From assembly GCF_024713945.1 (NCBI RefSeq), contig NW_027461514.1, positions 124,001-188,000 of the forward strand: DNA of 64,000 nucleotides, given 5' to 3'. Both the position numbers and the translations under genes were made by a program. This DNA comes from Dermatophagoides farinae (taxonomy: Eukaryota; Arthropoda; Arachnida; Sarcoptiformes; Pyroglyphidae). Below, piece after piece: positions 10,180 through 19,646 of the stretch (its first letter is position 1; each line of letters starts with the position of its first letter). The notes under the pieces are model-generated. The model ran no database searches, was not told the DNA's origin, and was given only the letters and a program-made list of their open reading frames with translations.

Positions 10180-10741
10180 CTACTTTAATTTACGCTTACG
10201 CTTTTCATCTGGGGCATTAATATTGCCCTGAGAGTAAAAATCTTGAAAAATTTTGACTGCTCTGTCTGCAAAAAGCCCTTTATATACTTCAAAATCTGCG
10301 TTACATTTTTTAGCTACGTCGATAACAGTGCCACACCCTCCAAATTTTTCGTTGTCACAGCAAAATACACATCTTTTCACGCCAATTTGTTGTAAGAACG
10401 ATGCACACATAATACAAGGCTCGCATGTTACAAACAAATCTACGTTCTTGGCACAACTTTTCCAGTTATCATAATTATTATTAAATAACTTCTGAAGCAT
10501 CAATTTGAAAGCTACTATTTCGCAATGAGCTGTTGCATTACGACACTCGTTCGATTTGTTACCACTCTTGGCAAGTATTTCCTTCGTGTTTCGATCTACA
10601 AACAAGCAGCCTACGGCTACTTCTGCATTTTTACCTGCCTCTTCGGCCTGAAAAATCTCGCTTTTACGTACTTACAACTTTTAATGCTTCTTCTAGAAAA
10701 GCACACGCTTCTTCGTAAGTGTATTCAGAAGGATACTGCAT
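10180..10741 (-). CDS. ADAT2: tRNA-specific adenosine deaminase subunit 2
   Basis: Exon 1 is 10676-10741 and exon 2 is 10180-10647, with a 28-nt intron (10648-10675, GTAAGT...TTTCAG) in phase 0; 177 residues. The intron restores the usual N-terminal helix and the strand VAVGCLFV. The catalytic motif is HCEIVAF (zinc His and proton-shuttling Glu), and the PCIMC pair supplies the two zinc cysteines. The NEKFGGCG signature of Tad2/ADAT2 is present, and the basic tail (NAPDEKRKRKLK) aligns with that of ADAT2. The enzyme, with ADAT3, converts A34 to inosine in tRNA anticodons. The ADAT3 partner is not in the window. Confidence 0.9.
10648..10675 (-). other. Spliceosomal intron, 28 nt
   Basis: GTAAGTAC donor and TTTTTCAG acceptor on the minus strand, after codon 22 of ADAT2. 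It is one of the two shortest introns in the window and is fixed by ADAT2 homology on both sides. Confidence 0.88.
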
Positions 10742-10954
10742 TTCAATTCATACAAGTCATTTAATTTTACAAGTCTACCATCAAAAATCAAATTATCGAA
10801 ATAAAAGTAAAGTTATTAAATTTTAAAAACTAATTAGAAAAAAAATGATTCTTTTTTTATCGGGGAACTTTAAATAATTTGTATTTTCAAACAAAATACG
10901 TATCGAATTTGGTTAAAAACTTGAATTGATCTATCGATCTTAAAAACTTGATGA

Positions 10955-13900
10955 ATGAAGATAGAATGGAGACGTTTAGGAGATTCTTACTTTACAATTT
11001 CTGACGTATGTGATAATTTAACGCAGTTTACGGAAAACCTGTTAATTGACAAATTTCAACTGATCGAAAATCTCGACAAAAAAATCGTTTGGTTCAACCA
11101 TTACTTATCGTTTTTCGCTTGCTTGCTCAAAAAACAAAACAAATATTTTTTACAACTTTACTCATGGACTGGAAAACTCAAAAATTCCCTCGTCTATGAC
11201 AGCGTCAGCATAATACATGGAAATTGGATAAACGCAAACAATCTTATATTTCTGCAAGATAATGGCTTGCTGACGCAAATTTCGCTCAACAACTGGGAAG
11301 AAAAACTGTTTTCGAGTTCGATCAAGAAAATGCTCAACAGTTCTGCTGAAAAGACAGTTAACACTATTTCGATTGCCAAAATGACTGTCGACTGGTGTGT
11401 TGTAATCACAAACACCCAGAAGATTATTTGGTACAACTTTACCAAGAAAGATATAATAAAATACACGTTTGCGTTAAATTTCAAAATCATAGATCTCGTA
11501 ATATTGTCGAAAGTTTCTCAAATAGCTTTACTATTGAGTGATACTGGAAGCTTGTACTTAATGAACGGGTCGAATTGTTTGGAACTAAAACTGCCGTTAG
11601 ACCAAAACGAACCAGCATTCGTCGTCGACGTTACAATATCATTTCAATACAAATTGATCGCGCTGTATTTGAAGTCAAACAAATTCTATATTGCAAAATG
11701 CCAGGATATTCTGCAAATGAACAATGAAAGGGCTAGCAATTTACTGCCAGTCGTTCATTGCCAGCTGCCCTGTCAAAAAATCGACTATCTGCACTGGATT
11801 GGAGATCACGCCTTGGTCTTACAATCGTCCCAGGAAAAAAACAAAATTGTTTACATTGGAGGTTCTAAAGATAAATGGATAAGCTTATCAATCCCAGGTT
11901 GGCTGGCTATATCTGCAGATATAAATCTAAAAATTTTGTTTATCAACAAAATTCGGGTCATTAGTTACGCGTCGAAATCCTTTTTCAACGTTTACGGACC
12001 AGCTAGCAACCACGCTGCCGGGTTACTTTATTACAGTTTAACTAGAGAAAACGAGACCAGAAAAATTGAAGCAGTGAAAAATATTGAATTTCTTAACACG
12101 TCCTCACCAAGTTTAGATTCAATAGATACTCAACCGTCTAGCAAGTCGACCGATTCTTCTGACCGAATCGATTTTCTCCTCACGGACTCGTTCAGTAATT
12201 TCAACACACAAGACAGCGAATTGGTCGAAACTGACGAACAACACGTTGAAGATCTACTTAATATGTTTGACGAAAACAGCTTGATGGATATTTTAAAAAA
12301 CTTGTTTGAAGCCTGCAAACAAGTTTTGTTTGTCAAACAACTGTCTGATTCTCTCAAAGTAATTCGCTTGACGCTAAATCAATTTGAACTCAAATACGGA
12401 GAACGGTATTCTAAGGAAATAAACGAAATGTCAGCGAGTTATTTTTTTGCGATGAAAATTTTCAACATCATATTGTTTCTACAAAAAGACTCAATTGGCA
12501 TTTTCCTTAGTCCGGCTCAGTTTGTGGAAACCAAGATTCGGATTATTTTTTTCTACCTGCTAGAAAATGGTATGTTCAAAGAAGCTGCTGGACTGATTGA
12601 CAAAATAAAGTATTTGCAGATTTCGAGTTACAAACCCCTGCTTAACGATATGTTTCGTAACAGATACACTTCGTATATCAATTATTATGAGGACAGGTTA
12701 TTATCATCCAAGATCATCAACGAAAGTGACAACTATCCTGTAGAAAAAATAATTACGCATTCTACACAAGTGCAACGCTCGCTGCTGTGGCACTATATTG
12801 TGACACAAAAATACAACGCTTCCAGTTTTATTCTCGCAAACGAATCTGATCCTTTTATTTTGATTTATGCAAGCCAGTTGTTAAACAACACGCAAAGCGT
12901 CGTTGATTACGCTATCAAATATAACTACATCGACGCTCTCGATACCGTTCTCAAAAACATGTGCAGTTCGATGCAATACTACTTGCCGGAAAGTGATCAC
13001 TTGAGAAACACCAAGTTTAACATCATTAATCTGTTTGAGGTAATGTATAAACTGATCGACAAATTTCATTTTGTGAACCTGCAGTTTTATCAAGTCAATC
13101 CTTCACGTCTCTACAACTACGTGTTCAGCAAACTCTATGAAATCATTCCTAAAGCCGTGGCCTTGCAAACTCTGGTGAAATCTGAAAACATCAAATCGCA
13201 AAATTCCAATACTAAATACAATAATTTCACTATAAACAAGTATTTAAATCAGATTCTTCCGGTGAACGGGCTTTTTACATCAGAAATAACTTGCTCAACC
13301 TTGATAAAAATAATTCTAATCATCGTTCAAAACACGAAGCTCAATGCCCAGTACGATGAAGGTATTAAGAAAAACTATTTGCTGCTAAAAACTAATGAAA
13401 TTTATTCCAGCATTTTCAACATGTCATTTTTTTCTTCGAACAAAAATTTCAAAGAAAACGATTCTGTTATTAAAACCAGAATCATTGCCGAACTTAAAGC
13501 CCTCGAGGAAAATTTGTCGTCCAAAAAAAATTATAGCGGTTTCCTTAAGCGCTTAACTTCTACACTCAATATTCAAGCCAGACTCGACGAAAAACTTAAT
13601 AATAACGTTTTTGGTCAAAATATCTTGCAAACTATAGAATCGATTTTTCTACAAAAAGACGTTTCGAGAGTGTGTGAGCTGATTAAAGAAATAAGTTCGG
13701 GATATCAAATTCCAAGTCTGACCGTTGTTTCTTGTTATTTCAAATTCTGTATAAAACAAGGATTAATCAATCAAGTTCTTCATATTTGCAAGATCCTGAT
13801 TCGCAATAGCGAAATAGATAGAGTGAGAAATGGAGTTCCGAACAACTCAGAAGTATTGGTCAGCTCAGTCAAGTTCAAAAACACTTTTTTAGCGATGCGC

Positions 13901-14422
13901 AATACCATTAGTAACGCTTTTGCTACTGTCAAAACTCAATTCGTGCCTTTTTTACCTAGTGAGTCCGATCTTGAAGTTTCAATTGTTGAACACGAAGCGC
14001 TCAGTCTCAAAAACAAACGAGATAATACCCGTTCTTCGGAAGAAAAAAGACCGTCAAACGTAGAACTAACCAGTTCGCAAACCGAAAGTATCAGTAAAAA
14101 TAAAAAGTACGAAATTCCACCAATCATACTCGAATTGCTAAGTAAGTCCAAGTTCCTGCCATCATACGCCGTCAAAATTTTGTCTTCAACAAAGATGAGA
14201 TTGCTTTTATACTATTTGCTTCCGTACTGTGAAGCAAACTACCTTTACAACATATACAATGTTTACTTTGGATTTAATTCGATTGATCATTTAGAAGAAC
14301 TCATTTTTAACATTTTAACACTTACAAAACGAATCAACGAACAACAATCGAGTATAGAGATTTCGCTGGAAATCAAAAACATGCATTCCATTATCAAAGA
14401 AGTTAACACAATGTCGATGTAA
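10955..14422 (+). CDS. VPS16: Vacuolar sorting protein VPS16-like (HOPS/CORVET)
   Basis: Single exon, 1155 residues. The N-terminus (WRRLGDSYF) matches the W-x2-LG opening of VPS16, and residues 1 to about 390 read as a beta-propeller. A helical solenoid follows. Near residue 870 the sequence LKRLTSTLNIQARLDEKLN aligns with the conserved VPS16 stretch that precedes the VPS33-binding region. The segment from YEIPPIILELLSK aligns with its C-terminal PIGYLPFVEI region. The protein is longer than human VPS16 (about 840) because of Ser/Asn-rich insertions at about 385-430 and 1010-1050. VPS16 is a core subunit of the CORVET and HOPS tethers that act with VPS33 and SNAREs on endolysosomal membranes. 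Identification rests on recalled alignment and is probable rather than certain. Confidence 0.68.
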   Translation: MKIEWRRLGDSYFTISDVCDNLTQFTENLLIDKFQLIENLDKKIVWFNHYLSFFACLLKKQNKYFLQLYSWTGKLKNSLVYDSVSIIHGNWINANNLIFLQDNGLLTQISLNNWEEKLFSSSIKKMLNSSAEKTVNTISIAKMTVDWCVVITNTQKIIWYNFTKKDIIKYTFALNFKIIDLVILSKVSQIALLLSDTGSLYLMNGSNCLELKLPLDQNEPAFVVDVTISFQYKLIALYLKSNKFYIAKCQDILQMNNERASNLLPVVHCQLPCQKIDYLHWIGDHALVLQSSQEKNKIVYIGGSKDKWISLSIPGWLAISADINLKILFINKIRVISYASKSFFNVYGPASNHAAGLLYYSLTRENETRKIEAVKNIEFLNTSSPSLDSIDTQPSSKSTDSSDRIDFLLTDSFSNFNTQDSELVETDEQHVEDLLNMFDENSLMDILKNLFEACKQVLFVKQLSDSLKVIRLTLNQFELKYGERYSKEINEMSASYFFAMKIFNIILFLQKDSIGIFLSPAQFVETKIRIIFFYLLENGMFKEAAGLIDKIKYLQISSYKPLLNDMFRNRYTSYINYYEDRLLSSKIINESDNYPVEKIITHSTQVQRSLLWHYIVTQKYNASSFILANESDPFILIYASQLLNNTQSVVDYAIKYNYIDALDTVLKNMCSSMQYYLPESDHLRNTKFNIINLFEVMYKLIDKFHFVNLQFYQVNPSRLYNYVFSKLYEIIPKAVALQTLVKSENIKSQNSNTKYNNFTINKYLNQILPVNGLFTSEITCSTLIKIILIIVQNTKLNAQYDEGIKKNYLLLKTNEIYSSIFNMSFFSSNKNFKENDSVIKTRIIAELKALEENLSSKKNYSGFLKRLTSTLNIQARLDEKLNNNVFGQNILQTIESIFLQKDVSRVCELIKEISSGYQIPSLTVVSCYFKFCIKQGLINQVLHICKILIRNSEIDRVRNGVPNNSEVLVSSVKFKNTFLAMRNTISNAFATVKTQFVPFLPSESDLEVSIVEHEALSLKNKRDNTRSSEEKRPSNVELTSSQTESISKNKKYEIPPIILELLSKSKFLPSYAVKILSSTKMRLLLYYLLPYCEANYLYNIYNVYFGFNSIDHLEELIFNILTLTKRINEQQSSIEISLEIKNMHSIIKEVNTMSM

Positions 14423-14445
14423 CTTGCTTCTCATTCGTATTTCGT

Positions 14446-17091
14446 TTAGTGGTCCAGTACCGTGTGAGATTTTCCAACTCCGGTATAAGGTACCAAAAAA
14501 ATGGTATCTTCATCCTTCATAAACGGGTTTAATAAATATTTCGAAGTATACCCCTGCTTTAACGCATCTGGAAATGATATTAAGCGAGACTCAGGATACA
14601 CAGGGTAAATCGTAAGCAATGTTTTTTCTGCTATTTGTTTGCCATGTTTGTTCAAGTATGCGTCGAAAGGTGTTTCAGCTGTGAAGTTTGGATTTTCAAT
14701 CGCTTCTTTTATTGAATGCGAAAAAATAAATTTCGTCAAACTGTAAGGCCATTCATTTAGGCTTAAAACTTCTTGATTCTGTTGTATTACGTCTTTCAAC
14801 GAAGTTTCATAAGGATTATACCCTAACCGCAAATTTAGAATCTTGTCACTGGCTTCGGGCTTGGTCATATTAGTATTGATAATTATTTTACCAAGTTTTG
14901 CATCGATGCCAAGTGAAGAGTTTTCATACATTTCACTGAACTTTTGTTTAATTTGAGAGGCTATAATATTTTCTCTTGAAACTGTGGGATCGATTTGACG
15001 CAGGAAATTTATGTTATTTTCGTTCAAAATTGGCGCTAGTTTGCTAGAACCGAATGCTATTTTTTTAATTCCAACCAATGGAGTAGCTGTTTTAGTATTG
15101 TTCAAGATAGCCGTTTTATTTTTTCTTCGAACAATAATGGTATCTATTCTTTCGAAAAATGGCAAAGTTACATTTTTTTTTTCATTCTTCAGGTTCAAAT
15201 CTAAAATTGACAATAGGAATGAACAGGATTTATTCGTGTCGAAAAACAAAGATTCTAAGCAGTCATACAAGATTTCAGACTTTCTACTGTTAACTGAATC
15301 GCTATTATCGTAAACTGACAGTATGTCCAAAATCGACGAAGAACTGGTTTTATCCAACTTCGAAGAAGCTTTTAAACTTGTTTCTCTAAGTATTGAAGTC
15401 AGATCACTTTCTTTGTTCTCATTAAAAAAAGAAAGTACTGGTTTAACGAGTGGGAAAACCGGCTCAGGAAGACCTATTATAGAATCAAAAAGTAATGAAA
15501 CTATTATGTCATCCTTTTTTGAATTCAATATTTCGTCGAATTCAATTTCAAAGACTGAAACAGGCTCTGAAAACCTCAAAACTCCGACGTCTGAAAGTAA
15601 TTTTGCGGATTTTGTCCACTTTCCGTAAAATTCAACGTAAATGTTTGAATCACGTAATTTGTGCTTAACGTTTCGATCTGCTAGTTCGTTAGAATTTTCG
15701 TCGACAGGTGTAAAGGTAAAATAAAACGGCTCATACTTGAAGCCGTTAATAACGCTTAGTTTTTTCGGAGCGTTTTGAGTGTTCGACGAGTAAAAGTTTT
15801 GAAATGTTTGTTGCATTTTTTTGTTCTTATTAATGTCGATTAATTCTAAATTTTTGCCTACTAGACTTTTAAATATTTGCTTGATTGATAAATATGTTCG
15901 CAAAGGCGTCAAAAACAGATTTTGGTATAAATATTCCCAGATAAACTTAACCGGCTTGTATTTGACAAATCTTGGTTCTTCTGAGCTGATGCTCGTAATG
16001 TTGAATATTGGTTTATCTGAATTCGGCAAGTATTCGCTGAGCACGCGTGACACAGACGAATTTCCTAAGATTTTTTTAAGTTGACTATTAACTAATTTTA
16101 ATAACCCGACGAACGTTTTTTCCGGGGGGTCTTGTAAAATGTTATTCGCGTTGAGAAAATTCAACCTTTCTTCATTTGTGGCTAGTTTATATCCCAGTTC
16201 AGCAAGTTGAAGTTCTTTTGTGTAATCGTTTTGATTTATTTCAATTTTAGCTGGATTTATGCTTTTCGAGTAAGGAAAACCTAATTTTTTTTCTATATCA
16301 GCGATACTGTAGAAATTATTCTGATCAATCTGATATAGCGTTTTATATGGCTGTAGTCGATAGATGTCTAATTCTGGTTGAATGTTTTTATTTACCAGTA
16401 GACATTCAGTTTGGTTTTTGTCGCGATTTTGACTAGACACTTGATCTAAATTAGGAAAACTATCGAAGTTATTATTTGTGAATTTCGTAAAATATTTTGG
16501 ATTAAATGTGTTGTAATGTTTCTGACGACTAAGTTCAGAATTTTCGTATATATCAATAAGTTCGGCGGTATCGGCACACTTGCTAATTGTTGAGTTTTTG
16601 ATCTTGAAGTTCGGTTCGAATTCACTATTAACAAGTAAGGCTGTAAGGGCTGAAGCATCTAAAGTTCTAACTAATTCGTTCCAGCTATCTATATCATTTG
16701 TTAGTGTAAACTCGTCATTATCAATTACGATTTTCACACGGCGGTCAATAGGAAACTCCACAGTTTCTTCTTTTAAATAAATTTTTTTAGGTCTCTGATC
16801 GATCAATTGCAACCTGATGGACTCAGTAATCTCAGATACATCAGGTAACCCATAATACAAAACTTCTTCGATGGTTGCAAAATTTACGGCTGGGCAAAAC
16901 GACCCGCTGAGGTTATTACAATTTCCGTAAAATTTCTCACCATGTTTATTCCGAGAGTTTACGTTGATTAAATCATTAATCGGGTAATAATAATCTGAAA
17001 AATCAGCTAAGAATTTTTTATCTCTCGGAAAACCAAGCTCAACGGTTTTTCCGAGTAAACTATATAAAAGAACAAATACAGGAATATTCAT
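14446..17091 (-). CDS. Large secreted protein, unknown
   Basis: Single exon, 881 residues. It starts with a likely signal peptide (MNIPVFVLLYSLLGKTVELG), then a region with a few cysteines (FYGNCNNLSGSFCPAV). The rest is hydrophilic, Lys/Asn/Asp-rich, with mixed helix and strand and no transmembrane segment. I see no known domain or repeats. The stop lies 23 bases from the VPS16 stop in a tail-to-tail arrangement. A secretory-organelle, surface or luminal protein is plausible; no function can be assigned. Confidence 0.6.
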   Translation of the reverse strand: MNIPVFVLLYSLLGKTVELGFPRDKKFLADFSDYYYPINDLINVNSRNKHGEKFYGNCNNLSGSFCPAVNFATIEEVLYYGLPDVSEITESIRLQLIDQRPKKIYLKEETVEFPIDRRVKIVIDNDEFTLTNDIDSWNELVRTLDASALTALLVNSEFEPNFKIKNSTISKCADTAELIDIYENSELSRQKHYNTFNPKYFTKFTNNNFDSFPNLDQVSSQNRDKNQTECLLVNKNIQPELDIYRLQPYKTLYQIDQNNFYSIADIEKKLGFPYSKSINPAKIEINQNDYTKELQLAELGYKLATNEERLNFLNANNILQDPPEKTFVGLLKLVNSQLKKILGNSSVSRVLSEYLPNSDKPIFNITSISSEEPRFVKYKPVKFIWEYLYQNLFLTPLRTYLSIKQIFKSLVGKNLELIDINKNKKMQQTFQNFYSSNTQNAPKKLSVINGFKYEPFYFTFTPVDENSNELADRNVKHKLRDSNIYVEFYGKWTKSAKLLSDVGVLRFSEPVSVFEIEFDEILNSKKDDIIVSLLFDSIIGLPEPVFPLVKPVLSFFNENKESDLTSILRETSLKASSKLDKTSSSSILDILSVYDNSDSVNSRKSEILYDCLESLFFDTNKSCSFLLSILDLNLKNEKKNVTLPFFERIDTIIVRRKNKTAILNNTKTATPLVGIKKIAFGSSKLAPILNENNINFLRQIDPTVSRENIIASQIKQKFSEMYENSSLGIDAKLGKIIINTNMTKPEASDKILNLRLGYNPYETSLKDVIQQNQEVLSLNEWPYSLTKFIFSHSIKEAIENPNFTAETPFDAYLNKHGKQIAEKTLLTIYPVYPESRLISFPDALKQGYTSKYLLNPFMKDEDTIFLVPYTGVGKSHTVLDH

Positions 17092-17259
17092 TGCTGCATT
17101 ATTTAAAAATTATAAATTGACAATTATATTACGAACTAACTATATTTCAACCGAATATTAAAGACAAAAATATAAATACTTTATCAATCTATGTGGAAAT
17201 GAAATTTTGCAACAATTTGTTTATCATGCACCACGAAAATTTGTTGCAAAACGGAATTT

Positions 17260-18097
17260 ATGGTGAATTTAGCTAAATACCATTCTTCTCTTGACCCCAA
17301 AAGCCTGAACAAATATGAAGATTACAGTTTGGTAAGTACAAAACTGCTATTGCAACGAATCTAGGACTAATATCTCCGTTAGACTGGGATGCTTTTTCTC
17401 TATTATTTTATTTTAGGTAGCACAACACAAAAAGATCGCAAAACAAGTTTCAGGCGGAATTAAGAAAATCCGTGACTTATATGGTAGTCTAGATAAATAT
17501 ATTACCGCAGAAGACGAAGGCCTAGCCAGACAAGCAACCTCGTTGCTTAACGACATTGTTTATGAACAAAAAAAAACTATTTTTCAAATTGACAAACTAG
17601 TGACCGAACTGTTTATCGGGAATAACTATGAAGTGGCAATTTTAATTGACTTCTTGAAAGACTTAGACCAGCAACAAATACTAAAAAAAGTGGACCTCTT
17701 TAATGACATAACAGAGAAAGAACAGGAAAAATATTTGGTATGCTTTCTAAATTGCATGGAAAATGTACTAGAAATTGTGCTAAGCAAAGAAGAAATAAAC
17801 AACGAAGGATCTATCAGCTTTTTTGAGTTCTGGGAGAGATTTCAAAACAACCCGCTGTGGACTAAAGTTTTAGAATTATCAATACTATTGGAGCTTTTGT
17901 CTAATCTAAACGTTAAAATTAACAAAATACTCAATCAGTTCGCGTGCAAGTTGATCGAGCCTAATCCTTACTATTCGTTTCGCTGTATTGAATATTTGCT
18001 GGAAAAATACCCAGATCTCAGGTACATTTCGTTTGCTGACGAACTTATTAAGCCCAAAATGATACAGTTCATCAACAAAATTATAAATAAACCTTAA
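17260..18097 (+). CDS. Unknown helical protein, two exons
   Basis: Exon 1 is 17260-17331 (24 codons). An 85-nt intron (17332-17416, GTAAGT...TTTTAG) in phase 0 precedes exon 2 (17417-18097); 250 residues. The upstream ATG at 17226 is in another frame and soon meets a stop. The product is all-helical, mildly acidic, with a heptad-like N-terminal half and no membrane segment or signal peptide. It ends 15 bases from the polymerase kappa stop, tail to tail. A vesicle-tether or nucleolar helical protein is conceivable, but I do not recognise the family. Confidence 0.65.
17332..17416 (+). other. Spliceosomal intron, 85 nt
   Basis: GTAAGTAC donor and TTATTTTAG acceptor, phase 0. Internal AG dinucleotides would lead to in-frame stops, so the distal acceptor is preferred. 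Confidence 0.65.
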
Positions 18098-18112
18098 GGT
18101 TAAAATATTTAG

Positions 18113-19519
18113 TTATGTATAAACCCGCAAACTTACAATTCTAACTTTTGGCTCGTTTAAATGTGTAGAGTTGTAAAAGGTGGAATCATTTGAGTAATTA
18201 TCCAACACGGAAACGGGATTGAGCGCGGATGCCGTGTACTTATTAATTATCTGAACAGCAAGCGTAAAAGCTAGAGTTTTGATCGATTCAAGGTTCTGTG
18301 AGTACAGCACGCCATTGAGTTTGAATGATGTAAAGTCAAAAAACCCGATTTTGACGTGTATTTTGTTTGAATTAACGGGATTTACAACTAGTGAGTGGTG
18401 AAGTCTGATGCATTGATTTTCTAAATTCAACAAAATTTCTCCCAAGTTGTTTGTTGCAGAAAAAGTAATGGTGGAACCGGCTGATTTCTTTTCTTCGCTG
18501 CGTTTGTAGTAAAACAAACCGCTGCATATATTTATTATATTGAGGAAAGAAACACTTGTCGTGAAGTAGGACTTCAGCTCGTACACTTTCTGCAGCACTT
18601 CAAAATTGGTTTCGGCCGAAATGAGATTTTTCAACATTCTCTGTGTCGATTCACCGATTCCCAGTAGTTCCTTGGTGCTCAAGTTCAAACAGTATACAAC
18701 AGAAAATTGCGGTCTCAAAATAAAGTTAGCTGATGGCTTGTTAATGCCACAACATTTTTTCGCTAGCGAGCGCGTCGTGGCGGCTCCTATCGTGCACTTT
18801 AAACCGCCTGTCAAATCGCTTATTTCCTGTACCAGCTTGTTGAGAAACGTTTCAAGCGAAACCATGCTTTTCCAGGCTGCGATGCAACTGATGTTAACAC
18901 TCACTTCGTCTAATCCCATCGATATATAATTCCTGTCGTACTTTTGAATGAACTTAAAAAAAACCTTAGAAGCTTCCTCGTACTTTTCTATGTTGGGCGG
19001 TATTACAATCAAATTAGGGCAAAGTTCTTTTGCCTTGTGAATGGGTACGCCTACTTTGACGCCATACGCCCGTGCTTCGTAGGAAGAAGTGCAGAGCATG
19101 TGTTTCGTGCCTATGCCCACAGGCAGGCCTTTTAACGAAGGATTGTCGCGAATTTCCACTGCCGCAAAAAAACAGTTCATGTCGATGTGGATATAACAAT
19201 GGTCGTGACACCATATCTCGCCTTCTTGCGGTTTGTAACTTTTCACATCAACACTTTGCATCTTTTGAAAAAACTGATCACTCGCACTGTAAAAGTTAGA
19301 GCAGTCTGTCAGCCCTTGCGGGTCGTGTTCCGGCGGACATTTGTAGTACGTCAGCAGAGACAAAACCGTTTGTTCAATTTTGCATTTATTTAAATTTTCG
19401 TACGACTTGTTTACCAGTAACTTGACTTTTTTAGTTTTTTTCCTTTCCAGAGCTGCAAGTGAACGTTTTAACTTCTCGTTTTTGAACTCTTTTAAATTGC
19501 TTTCATAGTCATTTGGCAT
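18113..19519 (-). CDS. POLK: DNA polymerase kappa (Y-family translesion polymerase)
   Basis: 468 residues from the ATG at 19517-19519; the frame is open a little further upstream but lacks an ATG. The palm has the first catalytic Asp in HIDMNCFFAAVE (about residue 113) and the acidic pair in MGLDEVSVNI (about 204-205). Finger-domain motifs CTSSYEARAYGVKVGVPI and CPNLIVIPPNIEKY match Pol kappa/DinB. Thumb (helix-hairpin-helix, LLGIGESTQRML) and little-finger regions follow. It bypasses bulky lesions in DNA in the nucleus. It ends soon after the little finger and lacks the UBZ fingers and PIP tail of metazoan Pol kappa. The usual SLDE is MGLDE here. Confidence 0.88.
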   Translation of the reverse strand: MPNDYESNLKEFKNEKLKRSLAALERKKTKKVKLLVNKSYENLNKCKIEQTVLSLLTYYKCPPEHDPQGLTDCSNFYSASDQFFQKMQSVDVKSYKPQEGEIWCHDHCYIHIDMNCFFAAVEIRDNPSLKGLPVGIGTKHMLCTSSYEARAYGVKVGVPIHKAKELCPNLIVIPPNIEKYEEASKVFFKFIQKYDRNYISMGLDEVSVNISCIAAWKSMVSLETFLNKLVQEISDLTGGLKCTIGAATTRSLAKKCCGINKPSANFILRPQFSVVYCLNLSTKELLGIGESTQRMLKNLISAETNFEVLQKVYELKSYFTTSVSFLNIINICSGLFYYKRSEEKKSAGSTITFSATNNLGEILLNLENQCIRLHHSLVVNPVNSNKIHVKIGFFDFTSFKLNGVLYSQNLESIKTLAFTLAVQIINKYTASALNPVSVLDNYSNDSTFYNSTHLNEPKVRIVSLRVYT

Positions 19520-19646
19520 CCTTGTGCAGAAATTTGGACAACCCAACACAGTTAGTCATTCGGATTTCGGAGTTGAGTAATTAGACTAATTTTGGATTAA
19601 TTGACAAAAAAAAAAAATAATATTATAATTGTCCGTACTGCTCGCA

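Noticed and set aside
17332-17416. Two short introns with a 13-nt micro-exon instead of one 85-nt intron
   Set aside because: The micro-exon breaks the reading frame, and using only the first internal acceptor gives an immediate stop; the single intron keeps the frame.
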